This document shows, one piece after another, positions 17,109 through 26,613 of a stretch of DNA of 51,139 bases; position 1 is the first letter of the stretch, and every line of letters starts with the position of its first letter. The position numbers were made by a program, and so were the translations under genes. Source of the stretch: an uncultured Eggerthellaceae bacterium (lineage in GTDB: Bacteria; Actinomycetota; Coriobacteriia; Coriobacteriales; Eggerthellaceae). Location: contig CAKUFS010000013.1 in NCBI GenBank assembly GCA_934648845.1, forward strand, positions 1 through 51,139. Direction: 5' to 3'. Under the pieces are notes generated by a model that was not told the origin of the DNA, ran no database searches, and worked only from the letters and a program-made list of their open reading frames with translations.

Positions 17109-18914
17109 ATGGCAACAGATTTGAATCATATCAGGAATTTCTCCATCATCGCCCATATCGATCACGGCAAATCGACCATTTCAGACCGCATCCTTGAGCT
17201 TACGGGCACGGTTGCGCACCGCGACATGAAAGAGCAGCTGCTTGACTCTATGGATATCGAGCGTGAACGCGGTATTACCATTAAGAGCCAAGCGGTTCGC
17301 GTTGAATATACGGCCGATGACGGCGAAGTCTACCAGTACAACCTTATTGACACTCCAGGTCACGTTGACTTCACGTATGAAGTTTCTCGCAGCTTGGCGG
17401 CATGCGATGGTGCGGTGCTGGTGGTTGACGCAACGCAAGGTGTTGAGGCACAGACGGTGGCAAATGCCATGCTTGCCATGAACTCTAATTTGGAAATTGT
17501 GCCGCTTATCAATAAGATCGATCTTCCATCCGCCGATCCCGAGCGCGTGCGCGCAGAAATCGAAGATGCTTTGGCAATTCCCGCCGATGACGCCGTTTTA
17601 GCAAGCGGCAAAACAGGCGAAGGCGTCCATGATTTGCTTGAAGCCATTGCGTACAACATTCCTGCACCTACGGGAAACGCTGATGCGCCGTTGAAAGCGC
17701 TCATTTTCGACTCGTATTTCGACCCGTATCGCGGTGTAGTTGCGCTCATTCGCGTTGTGGACGGCCAGGTGAAAAAAGGCGACCGCATTCTTATGCTGGC
17801 AACGGGAACCGAGACGCTTGTAGAAGAAGTGGGCGCACGTCGCCCCGTTGAAACTGCGCTGCCGGCGCTTTATACCGGTGAAGTGGGATATCTGGTCACG
17901 GGTTTGAAATCCGTCAGCCAGGTAAAAGTGGGCGATACTATCACGCTTTGCTCGAATAAAACCGCCGAGGCGCTGCCAGGATACCGTGAAGCAAAACCCA
18001 TGGTCTTTACCGGCCTGTTTCCCATTGATAACGACCAATACGAGCCGTTGAAAGAAGCGCTTGAGAAGTTGGCGCTCAATGACCCTGCCTTGGTATGGGA
18101 ACCTGAGAAATCGCATGCGCTGGGTTTCGGCTTTCGCGTGGGCTTTTTGGGCCTTTTGCACATGGAAGTCATCAAGGAGCGCTTGGAGCGCGAATTCAAC
18201 TTGGATCTTCTGGCAACGGCTCCTAGCGTTGAGTACCGCGTGCATCGCCAGGGTGGGGAAGTGCTCTCTATCCGCTCTCCGCAGGAAATGCCCGATCCAA
18301 GCGAAATCGATTTCATTGAAGAGCCGTTCTTGAAGGCGAAAATCATGGTTCCGCCCGACTTTGTGGGCGCTGTTATGGATTTGACGGTAAGCCGCCGCGG
18401 TCAATTCATCAACATGAATTATTTGTCCAGCACTACGGTCGAGCTGATTTGGCGCATTCCGCTGTCGGAGCTTATCATGGATTACTTCGACAAGCTGAAG
18501 TCCTATACGAAGGGCTACGCGAGCCTTGATTACGAATTCGAAGATTATTTCCCCAGCGAGCTCGTTAAACTCGACATTTTGCTTTCGGGCAAGCCGATTG
18601 ATGCGCTGTCGTTTATCGTGCATAAGGATAAAGCGTATGATCGCGGGCGCGTGTTGGCGGAAAAGCTGAAGAGCATCATCCCGCGCCAGCTTTTCGAAGT
18701 ACCCATTCAGGCGGCAATCGGCGGTCGCGTGCTTGCGCGCGAAACCGTTAAAGCCAAGCGCAAGGACGTTCTGGCGAAATGCTACGGCGGCGATATCTCG
18801 CGTAAACGCAAGCTTTTGGAGAAGCAAAAAGAAGGCAAGAAGCGCATGAAGGCAATCGGCAACGTTGAAGTGCCCCAGGAAGCATTTATGGCAATTTTGA
18901 AGGTGGATGACTAG
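17109..18914 (+). CDS. lepA: Elongation factor 4 (LepA)
   Basis: The 601-residue ribosome-dependent GTPase acts on stalled or mispositioned ribosomes. G1 reads AHIDHGKST, G3 DTPGHVDF and G4 NKIDLP. The LepA-specific C-terminal domain follows (RRGQFINMNYLSSTTVELIW, then AKCYGGDISRKRKLLEKQKE). The ATG at 17109 fits the family start; the nearest AAGGA is 15 bases away, which is long. The open frame extends upstream to 16980, but those residues are not LepA-like and would cover the promoter. Confidence 0.95.
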   Translation: MATDLNHIRNFSIIAHIDHGKSTISDRILELTGTVAHRDMKEQLLDSMDIERERGITIKSQAVRVEYTADDGEVYQYNLIDTPGHVDFTYEVSRSLAACDGAVLVVDATQGVEAQTVANAMLAMNSNLEIVPLINKIDLPSADPERVRAEIEDALAIPADDAVLASGKTGEGVHDLLEAIAYNIPAPTGNADAPLKALIFDSYFDPYRGVVALIRVVDGQVKKGDRILMLATGTETLVEEVGARRPVETALPALYTGEVGYLVTGLKSVSQVKVGDTITLCSNKTAEALPGYREAKPMVFTGLFPIDNDQYEPLKEALEKLALNDPALVWEPEKSHALGFGFRVGFLGLLHMEVIKERLEREFNLDLLATAPSVEYRVHRQGGEVLSIRSPQEMPDPSEIDFIEEPFLKAKIMVPPDFVGAVMDLTVSRRGQFINMNYLSSTTVELIWRIPLSELIMDYFDKLKSYTKGYASLDYEFEDYFPSELVKLDILLSGKPIDALSFIVHKDKAYDRGRVLAEKLKSIIPRQLFEVPIQAAIGGRVLARETVKAKRKDVLAKCYGGDISRKRKLLEKQKEGKKRMKAIGNVEVPQEAFMAILKVDD

Positions 18915-18920
18915 CCCGGC

Positions 18921-19952
18921 ATGACTACTTCGTTTTACCGCGACCAGCTGCAATGCTTTCTTGCTGATAAAAAAGTGATTTTGGGACCCATGGCGGGCGT
19001 GACTGATACGGCAATGCGAACGCTGTGCTTGGAGCAGGGCGCCGATATGACGTATACCGAAATGGTGTCGTCGAAAGCGCTTTCGTTTGCGAACGAAAAG
19101 ACGCAAAACCTGCTCGATCTAGCGCCAGGCGAAGAAAAAGTTGCCGTTCAGCTGTTCGGGCATGAGCCGCAGACCATGGCACGGCAAGCAGCTTGGGTTG
19201 AGGAACGTCTGGGCGATGCGCTCGCGTACCTTGATGTGAACATGGGTTGTCCGGCGCGCAAGATTTGCACGAAAGGTGACGGATCTGCCCTGATGAACAG
19301 CCCTGCGCTTGCCGCGGAAATCGTGTGCGAGATGGTTGCTGCGGTTGATCATGCGGTGACCGTGAAATTCCGCCGCGGCTTCTACGAGGGCGAAGAGACA
19401 GCAGTTGAGTTCGCACGTCGCATGGAAGACGCGGGAGCAGCCGCCTGCGCGGTGCACGGAAGATTCGCGCAGCAAATGTATCGGGGCGCGTCTGATTCGG
19501 GCGTAATCGGACGAGTAAAGGCGGCTGTGAGCATTCCCGTTATTGGAAACGGTGATATCAAGAGCGGTGAAGATGCGCAGCGCATGTTTGCGGAAACATC
19601 GTGCGATAGTGTGATGATAGCGCGCGCCGCCCAGGGTAATCCTTGGATATTCGCGCAGGTCAAATCGGTGTTGCAAGGAAACGGTTCGCTCGCGTTACCT
19701 AGTGCCCAAGAGCGAATCGCCATGGCACGCACGCATGCGCGCCTGCTCTCGCAACGTGAAGGCCGCAATATCTGCCGTATGCGCAAGCATGCCATGTGGT
19801 ATATGGCGGGACTTCCCGGCGCCAGTGCCGCACGTGCGCGCATTAATTTATGCACAACGCTTGAAGATTTCAACGAAGTATTTGATGAGCTGCTCGAAAA
19901 AACGAAGCAGCACCAAATGACACAAGCGTCAAAAGAAGGTGCTCTTATCTAA
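18921..19952 (+). CDS. dus: tRNA-dihydrouridine synthase
   Basis: The 343-residue FMN enzyme reduces specific uridines in tRNA D-loops. ILGPMAGVTDTAMR opens the barrel, LDVNMGCPARKI contains the catalytic cysteine, and GNGDIKSGEDAQRM plus MIARAAQGNPWIF bind FMN phosphate. It starts six bases after lepA. The bacterial subtype is most likely DusB-like, as usual in Gram-positive bacteria, but I cannot settle this by eye. Confidence 0.92.
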   Translation: MTTSFYRDQLQCFLADKKVILGPMAGVTDTAMRTLCLEQGADMTYTEMVSSKALSFANEKTQNLLDLAPGEEKVAVQLFGHEPQTMARQAAWVEERLGDALAYLDVNMGCPARKICTKGDGSALMNSPALAAEIVCEMVAAVDHAVTVKFRRGFYEGEETAVEFARRMEDAGAAACAVHGRFAQQMYRGASDSGVIGRVKAAVSIPVIGNGDIKSGEDAQRMFAETSCDSVMIARAAQGNPWIFAQVKSVLQGNGSLALPSAQERIAMARTHARLLSQREGRNICRMRKHAMWYMAGLPGASAARARINLCTTLEDFNEVFDELLEKTKQHQMTQASKEGALI

Positions 19953-20015
19953 TGGATTCGCTCAGCAAGAACCGTTTGCGTTCTGCTGTTTGCCTTGCGG
20001 ACAAGGAGTAACGAA

Positions 20016-21128
20016 ATGCCCCACGATCCCTATAAAGCGCTCTATCTTCATCTTCCGTTCTGCGTGAAGAAATGTAACTATTGCGACTTCGACTCGTGCG
20101 CCATCAGCGCAGATGCGCCCGAAATTGATACCTACGTTGAAGATCTTGTGTTCCAGATTCGCCGTGCTTCAAAACAGGGGGAGCTCGCCAACATCGAAAC
20201 GGTCTATCTGGGTGGCGGCACGCCCAGCCATGTGGGCATTGCGCGCTTGTCGTCGCTTCTGTATGCAATTTCCCATTTCATGCGGCTTGAGCCCGACATG
20301 GAATGCTCTATGGAGGCAAATCCGGAAAGTGTCAACGATCGTCTGATCAACGACATTTGGGCGTTGGGCGTAAACCGGCTCTCCCTTGGCGTGCAAAGCT
20401 TTGACGATGATGTTCTTGCCCTTTTGGGACGCGCGCATTCTGCGCACGACGCTTGCGTGGCGGTTCGTACTGCCAAGGAGCGTTTCGATAACGTGAGCGT
20501 TGATTTGATGTGCGGAATCCCGGGGCAGTCGCTTGAATCGTTTGAGGCATCTGTCGCTCAAGCTATTGACCTGGGTGTTTCCCATGTGAGCGTCTACCCG
20601 TTGACTATTGAGCCGGGCACCGCGTTCTATCACGATGTGGTGACGGGTGCGCTTGAAGAGCCCGACGATGATTGCGAAGCGCAGCATATGGAGCGCGCTG
20701 AAAAGCTTCTGCGTGCCGCAGGCTATGAGCGCTATGAAGTGGCAAGCTACGCGAAACCGGGTTTTGAGTGTCGGCACAACATTGCTTACTGGACGGGCGT
20801 TCCTTATCTGGGATTGGGACGAAGCGCTGCGACGATGACGCAAAATAGTGAGCGACGCATGCGGAAGAAAGACGGTCTGATAACCGATGATTTGAACGCA
20901 TCTCAAATGCGCGCAGAAGATCTGATGCTTTCCATGCGTATGGCACAAGGTGTTTCGCTGGAAGCGGTGAAGCAAGCTCAAGGGCTTCTGCCGCGCGTGC
21001 ACGAAACATTCGAGGCGTTATGCGCATTGGGGCTTTGCGTCTGCGAAGAGGGGCGCTATAAGCCAACGGAGAAAGGGTGGCTTTGCGGAAATGAGCTGTA
21101 CGGGCGCATTTTCGACTTAGCACCGTAA
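20016..21128 (+). CDS. hemW: HemW, radical SAM heme chaperone (coproporphyrinogen oxidase-like)
   Basis: The 370-residue protein carries the radical SAM cluster motif CVKKCNYC (Cys16, Cys20, Cys23) after YLHLPF, as in HemW and HemN. LGGGTPS and RLSLGVQSF are family signatures, followed by the C-terminal HemN-like domain. Genes of this size next to lepA and hrcA are usually HemW, a heme chaperone, rather than the oxidase HemN. The ATG at 20016 follows AAGGAGTAACGA. Confidence 0.88.
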   Translation: MPHDPYKALYLHLPFCVKKCNYCDFDSCAISADAPEIDTYVEDLVFQIRRASKQGELANIETVYLGGGTPSHVGIARLSSLLYAISHFMRLEPDMECSMEANPESVNDRLINDIWALGVNRLSLGVQSFDDDVLALLGRAHSAHDACVAVRTAKERFDNVSVDLMCGIPGQSLESFEASVAQAIDLGVSHVSVYPLTIEPGTAFYHDVVTGALEEPDDDCEAQHMERAEKLLRAAGYERYEVASYAKPGFECRHNIAYWTGVPYLGLGRSAATMTQNSERRMRKKDGLITDDLNASQMRAEDLMLSMRMAQGVSLEAVKQAQGLLPRVHETFEALCALGLCVCEEGRYKPTEKGWLCGNELYGRIFDLAP

Positions 21129-21200
21129 AAAGAAGTATGATTTTACAGCTTCAAGCTGGTTGTAATGAGTGAATCAAACGAAATGAATTTGCGAAATGGT

Positions 21201-21258
21201 AACGGTTCATCAAATATGAGGTGAACCGTTCTTGCTGAAATGACAGTGCTGCTACAAT
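21201..21258 (+). promoter_or_regulatory. Inverted repeat and promoter upstream of hrcA
   Basis: AACGGTTCA (21201-21209) and TGAACCGTT (21222-21230) form a perfect 9-base inverted repeat with a 12-base spacer. Immediately after it TTGCTG (21232-21237) and TACAAT (21253-21258) make a plausible promoter, although the 15-base spacing is short. No T-run follows the repeat, so it looks like an operator rather than a terminator. It does not match the CIRCE sequence normally bound by HrcA. Confidence 0.55.
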
Positions 21259-21303
21259 AAGGCAGTTTGGAACATTCATATACTCGTATAGAGGGGAGGG
21301 AAT

Positions 21304-22320
21304 ATGCTTTCGGATAGGCGCCAGCGCGTTTTAAGCGCGCTTATTGAAGAGTACGTCTCGTATGCTCTGCCCGTTGGCTCCCGAACCCTTATCGAGCGCT
21401 ACCCTTTGGGCGTGAGCTCTGCTACGGTGCGCAACGAGCTTTCAAGGTTGGAAGATGACGGCTATCTGCTGCAGCCTCATACGTCGGCGGGTCGTATTCC
21501 CACCGATGCGGGGTATCGTGCGTTTGTAGATGACTTGATTGAGCGCGATCTTGTTCCGCATGATGATTCTTATGCTCATGTTGTTGAAGAGCTCGCCAAG
21601 ACATCTTCTGAGCTTGATGACTTATTCCAGCAGGTTTCGTTGCACCTGTCTCGTTTCACGGATTGCCTTTCGGTTGTGCTTGCGCCCGCGCTTTACGACT
21701 TCCGCCTAAAGCAAATCTCGCTTGTTTCTCTTTCTGCCACGCAGTTTTTGTGCGTACTGGTCACTGAAGATGGCGAAGTCCTTAATCGCCACGTCCACAG
21801 TGCATATGACGTTGATCCCGAGGATTTATCGCGCGTGCAAGTTTATCTGAACCAGGTCATGTGCGGCCGTTCGCTGCACGAGCTTGAACGCGGCCTTTCG
21901 GATGTTATGGGTGCGGCGCTTCGCGATCCGCTTGTCTCGAAGTGCACGAACGAGATTCTGGCCTGCTTGCATGAAGGTTCAGGCGTTCGAACGCATAGCT
22001 TGGGAATGAGCTCCCTTTTGTCTAAGCCGGAGTTTTCGCATTCTCGGTCTATTATTCCCGTGATGCACATGGTGGAAGACGATGCTATGCTCCTTGAGAT
22101 TCTTGACCGATGCGTTGCTGCCGGTCAAAGCGATATTCCCGCGGTAAGCATTGGAAGCGAGAACGAATCGGAAGATCTTTCGGGCGTGTCGGTTGTTGCG
22201 GGCAAGTTCGGCACGGGTCCCCATCAGGGCATTGTTGCGGTGATTGGGCCAACGCGAATGGATTATTCTCGTGTTGTTGCGGCCGTTCGCTGTGCGCGTG
22301 ATGCATTGTCCGAAAGATAA
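21304..22320 (+). CDS. hrcA: Heat-inducible transcription repressor HrcA
   Basis: The 338-residue protein has an N-terminal winged helix (RQRVLSALIEEYVSYALPVG, SSATVRNELSRLEDDGYL), the segment QPHTSAGRIPTDAGYR, and the HrcA dimerisation and GAF-like domains ending IGPTRMDYSRVV. HrcA represses class I heat-shock genes through CIRCE with GroE as corepressor. GAGGGGAGGG precedes the ATG. dnaJ follows, but grpE and dnaK are absent. Confidence 0.94.
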   Translation: MLSDRRQRVLSALIEEYVSYALPVGSRTLIERYPLGVSSATVRNELSRLEDDGYLLQPHTSAGRIPTDAGYRAFVDDLIERDLVPHDDSYAHVVEELAKTSSELDDLFQQVSLHLSRFTDCLSVVLAPALYDFRLKQISLVSLSATQFLCVLVTEDGEVLNRHVHSAYDVDPEDLSRVQVYLNQVMCGRSLHELERGLSDVMGAALRDPLVSKCTNEILACLHEGSGVRTHSLGMSSLLSKPEFSHSRSIIPVMHMVEDDAMLLEILDRCVAAGQSDIPAVSIGSENESEDLSGVSVVAGKFGTGPHQGIVAVIGPTRMDYSRVVAAVRCARDALSER

Positions 22321-22406
22321 CGCTTACAATGATTGCAATAGCGCAGATAATTTGAGTAGATACAACATAAGTAATTTTGAACTGAAAGTTTGTAGAAAGG
22401 TTTGTA

Positions 22407-23540
22407 ATGGCTGCTGATCTGTATGAGGTCCTTGGTGTTTCTAAGGACGCAACGGATGATGAGATTAAGAAAGCATTTCGTAAAAAGGCGCGTCAGTTCC
22501 ACCCCGATGTGAATAAAGAGCCCGATGCGGAAGAAAAATTCAAAGAGATAAACGAAGCGTACGATGTGCTTTCCGATCCTTCGAAGCGCGCTCAATACGA
22601 TCGTTTTGGATCGATTCCGGGCGCTGCGGGCGGCAGCCCCTATGGCAATGGCGGCTTCGACATGGATGACATGTTCGGTGGCTTTGGCATGGGCGATATT
22701 TTCAGCAGCTTCTTCGGTGGATCTGCAGGCGGACGCACAACGGCCAGCAAGAATGGTCGCGATATGGGTGTGGGCCTGCGCTTGACGCTTGAAGAAGTGG
22801 CTACGGGCATTAAACGTGAAATCGTGTACGACCGCTTGGCTCCGTGTCCTGATTGCGCGGGAACTGGTTTAGGCGAAAACGGTCGCGAAGTCACGTGCAC
22901 GAACTGCAACGGTACGGGTCGCGTTACCAGTGTCCAGCAAACGTTTTTGGGAGCTATCCAGACCGCCTCTACCTGCCCCAAATGCAATGGCATTGGCAAA
23001 ACGGTTGAGAATCCCTGCCCTGAATGCGAAGGCCAGGGACGCGTTCCCGATCGTCAGCGCGTGTCGGTGGATATCCCTGCCGGTATTCGCGATGGCCAGC
23101 AGCTGCGCATTTCCGGTTACGGCGAAGCAGGCATGAACGGTGCTGCGGCTGGCGATTTGATTGTGACGTGCCGCATTCAAGAGCATGAATTTTTCGAGCG
23201 CGATGGAGATAACCTGCATGCTCGTGCGAATATTTCTTTCATCCAAGCTATTCTTGGCGCTGAAATTGAAATCAACGGCATAAAGCCCGATGAGAAGGTG
23301 AAAGTGCGTATTCCCGAAGGCTGCCAAAACGACCAAGTCGTGCGGGTGCGCGGCTTTGGTATGCCGCGCCTGCGCTCCGAGAATCGTGGCGACTTGTACG
23401 TGCATGTTGGCGTTGTCATTCCCAAGAAGGTAACGAAACATCAGCGTGAGTTGCTTGAAGAGTTGGCCGAAGATATGGGCGAAGACGTTGCTGCGCCGCG
23501 TTCCACCCTTGAGAAGCTTCGCGACGTTTTTGGCGGTTAG
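22407..23540 (+). CDS. dnaJ: Chaperone protein DnaJ
   Basis: The 377-residue type I DnaJ stimulates DnaK ATPase and binds unfolded proteins. It has a J domain with the HPD motif (RQFHPDVNKEPDAEEKF), a Gly/Phe region (SPYGNGGFDMDDMFGGFG) and four CxxCxGxG-type zinc repeats (CPDCAGTG, CTNCNGTG, CPKCNGIG, CPECEGQG). C-terminal substrate-binding domains follow. GAAAGG stands upstream of the ATG. The 86-base gap from hrcA shows no clear terminator. Confidence 0.95.
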   Translation: MAADLYEVLGVSKDATDDEIKKAFRKKARQFHPDVNKEPDAEEKFKEINEAYDVLSDPSKRAQYDRFGSIPGAAGGSPYGNGGFDMDDMFGGFGMGDIFSSFFGGSAGGRTTASKNGRDMGVGLRLTLEEVATGIKREIVYDRLAPCPDCAGTGLGENGREVTCTNCNGTGRVTSVQQTFLGAIQTASTCPKCNGIGKTVENPCPECEGQGRVPDRQRVSVDIPAGIRDGQQLRISGYGEAGMNGAAAGDLIVTCRIQEHEFFERDGDNLHARANISFIQAILGAEIEINGIKPDEKVKVRIPEGCQNDQVVRVRGFGMPRLRSENRGDLYVHVGVVIPKKVTKHQRELLEELAEDMGEDVAAPRSTLEKLRDVFGG

Positions 23541-23543
23541 TCC

Positions 23544-24362
23544 ATGTCGCTTCCTCATTATTTCCTTCAAGAGCAAATCATTTCTCGCGAAAAGCAGGAG
23601 TGCTTTGCTCTTGCTTTGTCTGCGGACGATTTGAAGCATATGAAGGTCGCACGCGTTGCGCCGGGCGAGCATATTGCGGTGGTTGACGCAACAAGCGATT
23701 ATTTCGAGTGCGAGCTGGTAGATTACGAAGCGGGCACGCCGCTGGTGCGCATTTGCCAAAAACTCGACGGCGCACGGGAAATTCCGCACATAACGCTTGT
23801 TCAGGGGCTTGCGAAGGGCGAGAAGATGGAGCTTGTCATTCGCCATGCTACCGAGCTGGGCGTTGAGACCTTCGTGCCGCTTAAATGCCAGCGATGCGTT
23901 ATGAAGCTCGATGACAAAAAGGCAGCCGACCGCGTTAAACGCTGGAATGCCGTGGCGAAAAGCGCAGCTATGCAATCGGGGCAAACACGTCTTTCACGGG
24001 TAGATGCGCCGGTGACTATCAAGCAGTTTGCAGCAATGACCGCTTGTTATGACGCTCTTCTTGTTTGTTGGGAGGAAGCTCCTACTTCTCAACGCATTTC
24101 GGATGCTTTGACGACCCTGGTTGAGAAGCGTGACAGACATATTGCAGACTTGAACATTGCTGTTGTGGTGGGTCCTGAAGGGGGCCTTGCGTCTGACGAG
24201 GTTGAGCTGCTTCTTTCTTGCGACAATGCGCATCTTGTGTCGCTGGGGTCTTCTATTTTGCGTACGGAAACAGCAGGTATCGTTGCGCCGGCCTTGGTTT
24301 TATATTCTTTAGGCCAGCTGGGCGGATGCATTCTTGAGCGCTCGATGGGAGAGGCGCATTAA
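23544..24362 (+). CDS. rsmE: 16S rRNA (uracil1498-N3)-methyltransferase
   Basis: The 272-residue SPOUT methyltransferase has an N-terminal PUA-like part and the C-terminal knot. Family motifs seen are LVQGLAKGEKMELVIRHATE, KRWNAVAKSAAMQSGQ, VVVGPEGGLASDEVE and LGSSILRTETAG. It starts three bases after dnaJ, a common association. Its stop overlaps the start of mtaB by one base (TAATG). Confidence 0.93.
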   Translation: MSLPHYFLQEQIISREKQECFALALSADDLKHMKVARVAPGEHIAVVDATSDYFECELVDYEAGTPLVRICQKLDGAREIPHITLVQGLAKGEKMELVIRHATELGVETFVPLKCQRCVMKLDDKKAADRVKRWNAVAKSAAMQSGQTRLSRVDAPVTIKQFAAMTACYDALLVCWEEAPTSQRISDALTTLVEKRDRHIADLNIAVVVGPEGGLASDEVELLLSCDNAHLVSLGSSILRTETAGIVAPALVLYSLGQLGGCILERSMGEAH

Positions 24363-25654
24363 TGCTTTTTCATGTGGTAAACCTTGGCTGCAAAGTAAAT
24401 AAAGTCGAATCGGATTCGTATGCCGCGCAGTGCCTTTCCGCGGGCCTTGCCGAAGGCTCGCTTGAAGCAGCAGATTTGATCGTGGTAAACACGTGCGCCG
24501 TAACGGGCGAGGCCGAAAAGAAAACGCGCAAGACGGTACGCCATGTTTGCAATAAAAATGATCATGCAAAAGTGCTGGTCACTGGTTGTTCTGCAGCACT
24601 TCATGCCGATATTTATCAGGAGATGTCGCCCCGTATCGTCGTTTTAGGGAAGGCGTTTACCGCGGAGTATCTGAGCGACTTGCTTCGAAGTGATTCGAAA
24701 GGCAAAAACAGCTTGCAGCAGGAAAATGCTCAATCTGTTGCTGCCGTGCCTGTTTTGCCGGTTGGTGAAGGATTCCGCACGCGCGTTGGCATTAAAGTGC
24801 AAGACGGTTGCAACAACGAATGCACCTACTGCATTGTTCATGTGGCACGCGGCAAGGCGACAAGCCGCCCAACACAGGAAATCATTGATGAAGTGCGCGC
24901 TTATAGCGCCCTTGGTGTAAAAGAGCTTGTGCTTACCGGTATTAATTTGGGTTCATACCACCAAATCCACCAGGGTAAACCGATTGACCTTGCAGGTTTG
25001 CTCACGCTTCTTCTCCAAGAAACAGAAAACGCCGGTTCCATGCAGATGGATGTGCAGTGCGGCAACGCCGAGCTTGCGCCAGCACCGCGTTTTCGTATTG
25101 GAAGCGTTGAACCAATGGATGTAACCGACAAACTTATTGACGTGATGGCGTGCGCGAACGGACGCATTTGCCGTCATCTGCATCTTCCGTTGCAATCGGG
25201 TTCGACTGATATTCTTGCAGAAATGAACAGGCCTTACACTGCAAGTGATTTTCTTGGGTTGGTTGATAAGCTGCGTGCACGCATACCTTCGATTTCGCTT
25301 TCAACTGATATTATCGTTGGATTTCCGGGCGAGACCGACAACGACTTTCTCCAGACTTGCTCCGTTGCGCAGGGGTGCTGCTTCAGCAAAATCCATGTTT
25401 TCCCTTATTCGAAAAGGGAGGGAACACCTGCAGCCCAGCGTGCGGATCAGATAGCGCCATCGATTAAGACGGCGCGTGCCGCGCGTTTGCGTAATTTAGG
25501 CGATAAGCTGGCGCATCGTGATTTCGAGAGCCGTTCTGGCTCCACTGAATGGGCGCTCGTCGAATCGAACGGCACGGCAATGACGGAGAGCTATTACAGC
25601 GTTTTTTGCGATAAAGCGTGGGAGCCGGGCTTGCTTATTCCGTTTTTATTCTAA
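24362..25654 (+). CDS. mtaB: tRNA (N6-L-threonylcarbamoyladenosine37-C2)-methylthiotransferase
   Basis: The 430-residue radical SAM methylthiotransferase converts t6A to ms2t6A at position 37. VVNLGCKVNKVESD and VVNTCAVTGEAEKKTRK belong to the N-terminal UPF0004 domain. The radical SAM motif is CNNECTYC, and LHLPLQSGSTDIL and DIIVGFPGETDNDF follow. VNKVESD and the position after rsmE favour MtaB over MiaB or RimO. A glutamine-rich insertion lies between the two main domains. It overlaps rsmE by one base. Confidence 0.92.
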   Translation: MLFHVVNLGCKVNKVESDSYAAQCLSAGLAEGSLEAADLIVVNTCAVTGEAEKKTRKTVRHVCNKNDHAKVLVTGCSAALHADIYQEMSPRIVVLGKAFTAEYLSDLLRSDSKGKNSLQQENAQSVAAVPVLPVGEGFRTRVGIKVQDGCNNECTYCIVHVARGKATSRPTQEIIDEVRAYSALGVKELVLTGINLGSYHQIHQGKPIDLAGLLTLLLQETENAGSMQMDVQCGNAELAPAPRFRIGSVEPMDVTDKLIDVMACANGRICRHLHLPLQSGSTDILAEMNRPYTASDFLGLVDKLRARIPSISLSTDIIVGFPGETDNDFLQTCSVAQGCCFSKIHVFPYSKREGTPAAQRADQIAPSIKTARAARLRNLGDKLAHRDFESRSGSTEWALVESNGTAMTESYYSVFCDKAWEPGLLIPFLF

Positions 25655-25745
25655 GAATCACCTGATAAGACCGCTTTCCTTGTGGGACGTGGTACAATTT
25701 CGCCCATAAACAAACAGGTAAAGCGAAAGGCAGATTGCATACGTT

Positions 25746-26228
25746 ATGGACATCATCATTGATATCAAGCATGGTGAAGACGCGTTGAAAGACATCGAAA
25801 TCGAGAAACTGTGTACGTTTGCTTTGGAATATCAAGATGTTCCCAGTAACGCAGAGGTTTCCGTTACGTTTGTTGATGACGAAGAGATTGCCGCGTTGAA
25901 CAGCGAGTACCGTGGAAAAGAAGGCTCCACGGACGTTTTGTCGTTCGAATGCGATGCGCTCGACGATGAGTTCATGCTGTTCGAAGACGACCAGTTTGAA
26001 GAACCCGTTATCACGCTGGGCGATATCGTTATCGCCCCCGACGTTGCAGCTCGTCAATGCCTTGAATATGGAACGACGTTTTCCCAGGAGATCAGCTTGC
26101 TTCTTGTTCACGGGCTTTTGCACTTATGCGGCTACGATCATATGGTGGAAGAAGAAGCGGTTGTTATGGAGGGGCTTGAGAAAGAGATCCTTTCTGCGTG
26201 GTATGGCCATGAGGTTTCGTTTCGATGA
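25746..26228 (+). CDS. ybeY: Endoribonuclease YbeY (rRNA maturation factor)
   Basis: The 160-residue metalloprotein contributes to 16S rRNA 3'-end maturation and ribosome quality control. The zinc site HGLLHLCGYDH is complete (His122, His126, His132), preceded by GKEGSTDVLSFE and LGDIVIAPDVA. It overlaps dgkA by four bases (ATGA), and era follows, the classic ybeY-dgkA-era cluster. Confidence 0.94.
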   Translation: MDIIIDIKHGEDALKDIEIEKLCTFALEYQDVPSNAEVSVTFVDDEEIAALNSEYRGKEGSTDVLSFECDALDDEFMLFEDDQFEEPVITLGDIVIAPDVAARQCLEYGTTFSQEISLLLVHGLLHLCGYDHMVEEEAVVMEGLEKEILSAWYGHEVSFR

Positions 26229-26602
26229 AGCCGGATGGAACGCGGCAGACCTTTGCGCAGGCTCTTTCGAACGCTGCTCGCGGCTTGCGCTACGGCGTGC
26301 GTTGCGAGCGAAATGTGCGTATCGATTGCTGTTTTGCCGTTTTAGCTCTTGTACTTGCGGTGGTATTCCGCGTTTCGCCTGAACAATGGCTTGCTATTGT
26401 TATCTGTATTGCTGTTGTTATGGCGTTTGAGCTGATGAACACCGCCCTTGAAGCATTGACGGATCTTGCGTCTCCACAGCTTCACCCCTTGGCGGGACGC
26501 GCGAAAGACTGTGCCGCTGCGGCGTGTCTTGTTGTGTCGGCTGGCGCACTTGCTGTTGGAACGATTATTTTTGCACCGTATGTAGTGCACTTATTTCTCT
26601 GA
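26225..26602 (+). CDS. dgkA: Diacylglycerol/undecaprenol kinase family protein
   Basis: The 125-residue small integral membrane protein has three hydrophobic segments and the DgkA signature around FELMNTALEALTDL followed by AGRAKDCAAAACLV. Gram-positive members phosphorylate undecaprenol to recycle the cell-wall lipid carrier, and Gram-negative ones act on diacylglycerol; the substrate cannot be told from sequence by eye. It lies in the ybeY-dgkA-era cluster, and the era ribosome-binding site overlaps its stop codon. Confidence 0.88.
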   Translation: MKPDGTRQTFAQALSNAARGLRYGVRCERNVRIDCCFAVLALVLAVVFRVSPEQWLAIVICIAVVMAFELMNTALEALTDLASPQLHPLAGRAKDCAAAACLVVSAGALAVGTIIFAPYVVHLFL

Positions 26603-26613
26603 AAGGATTTTCG

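Noticed and set aside
21129..21303. A CIRCE element upstream of hrcA
   Set aside because: I looked for TTAGCACTC and GAGTGCTAA and found neither.
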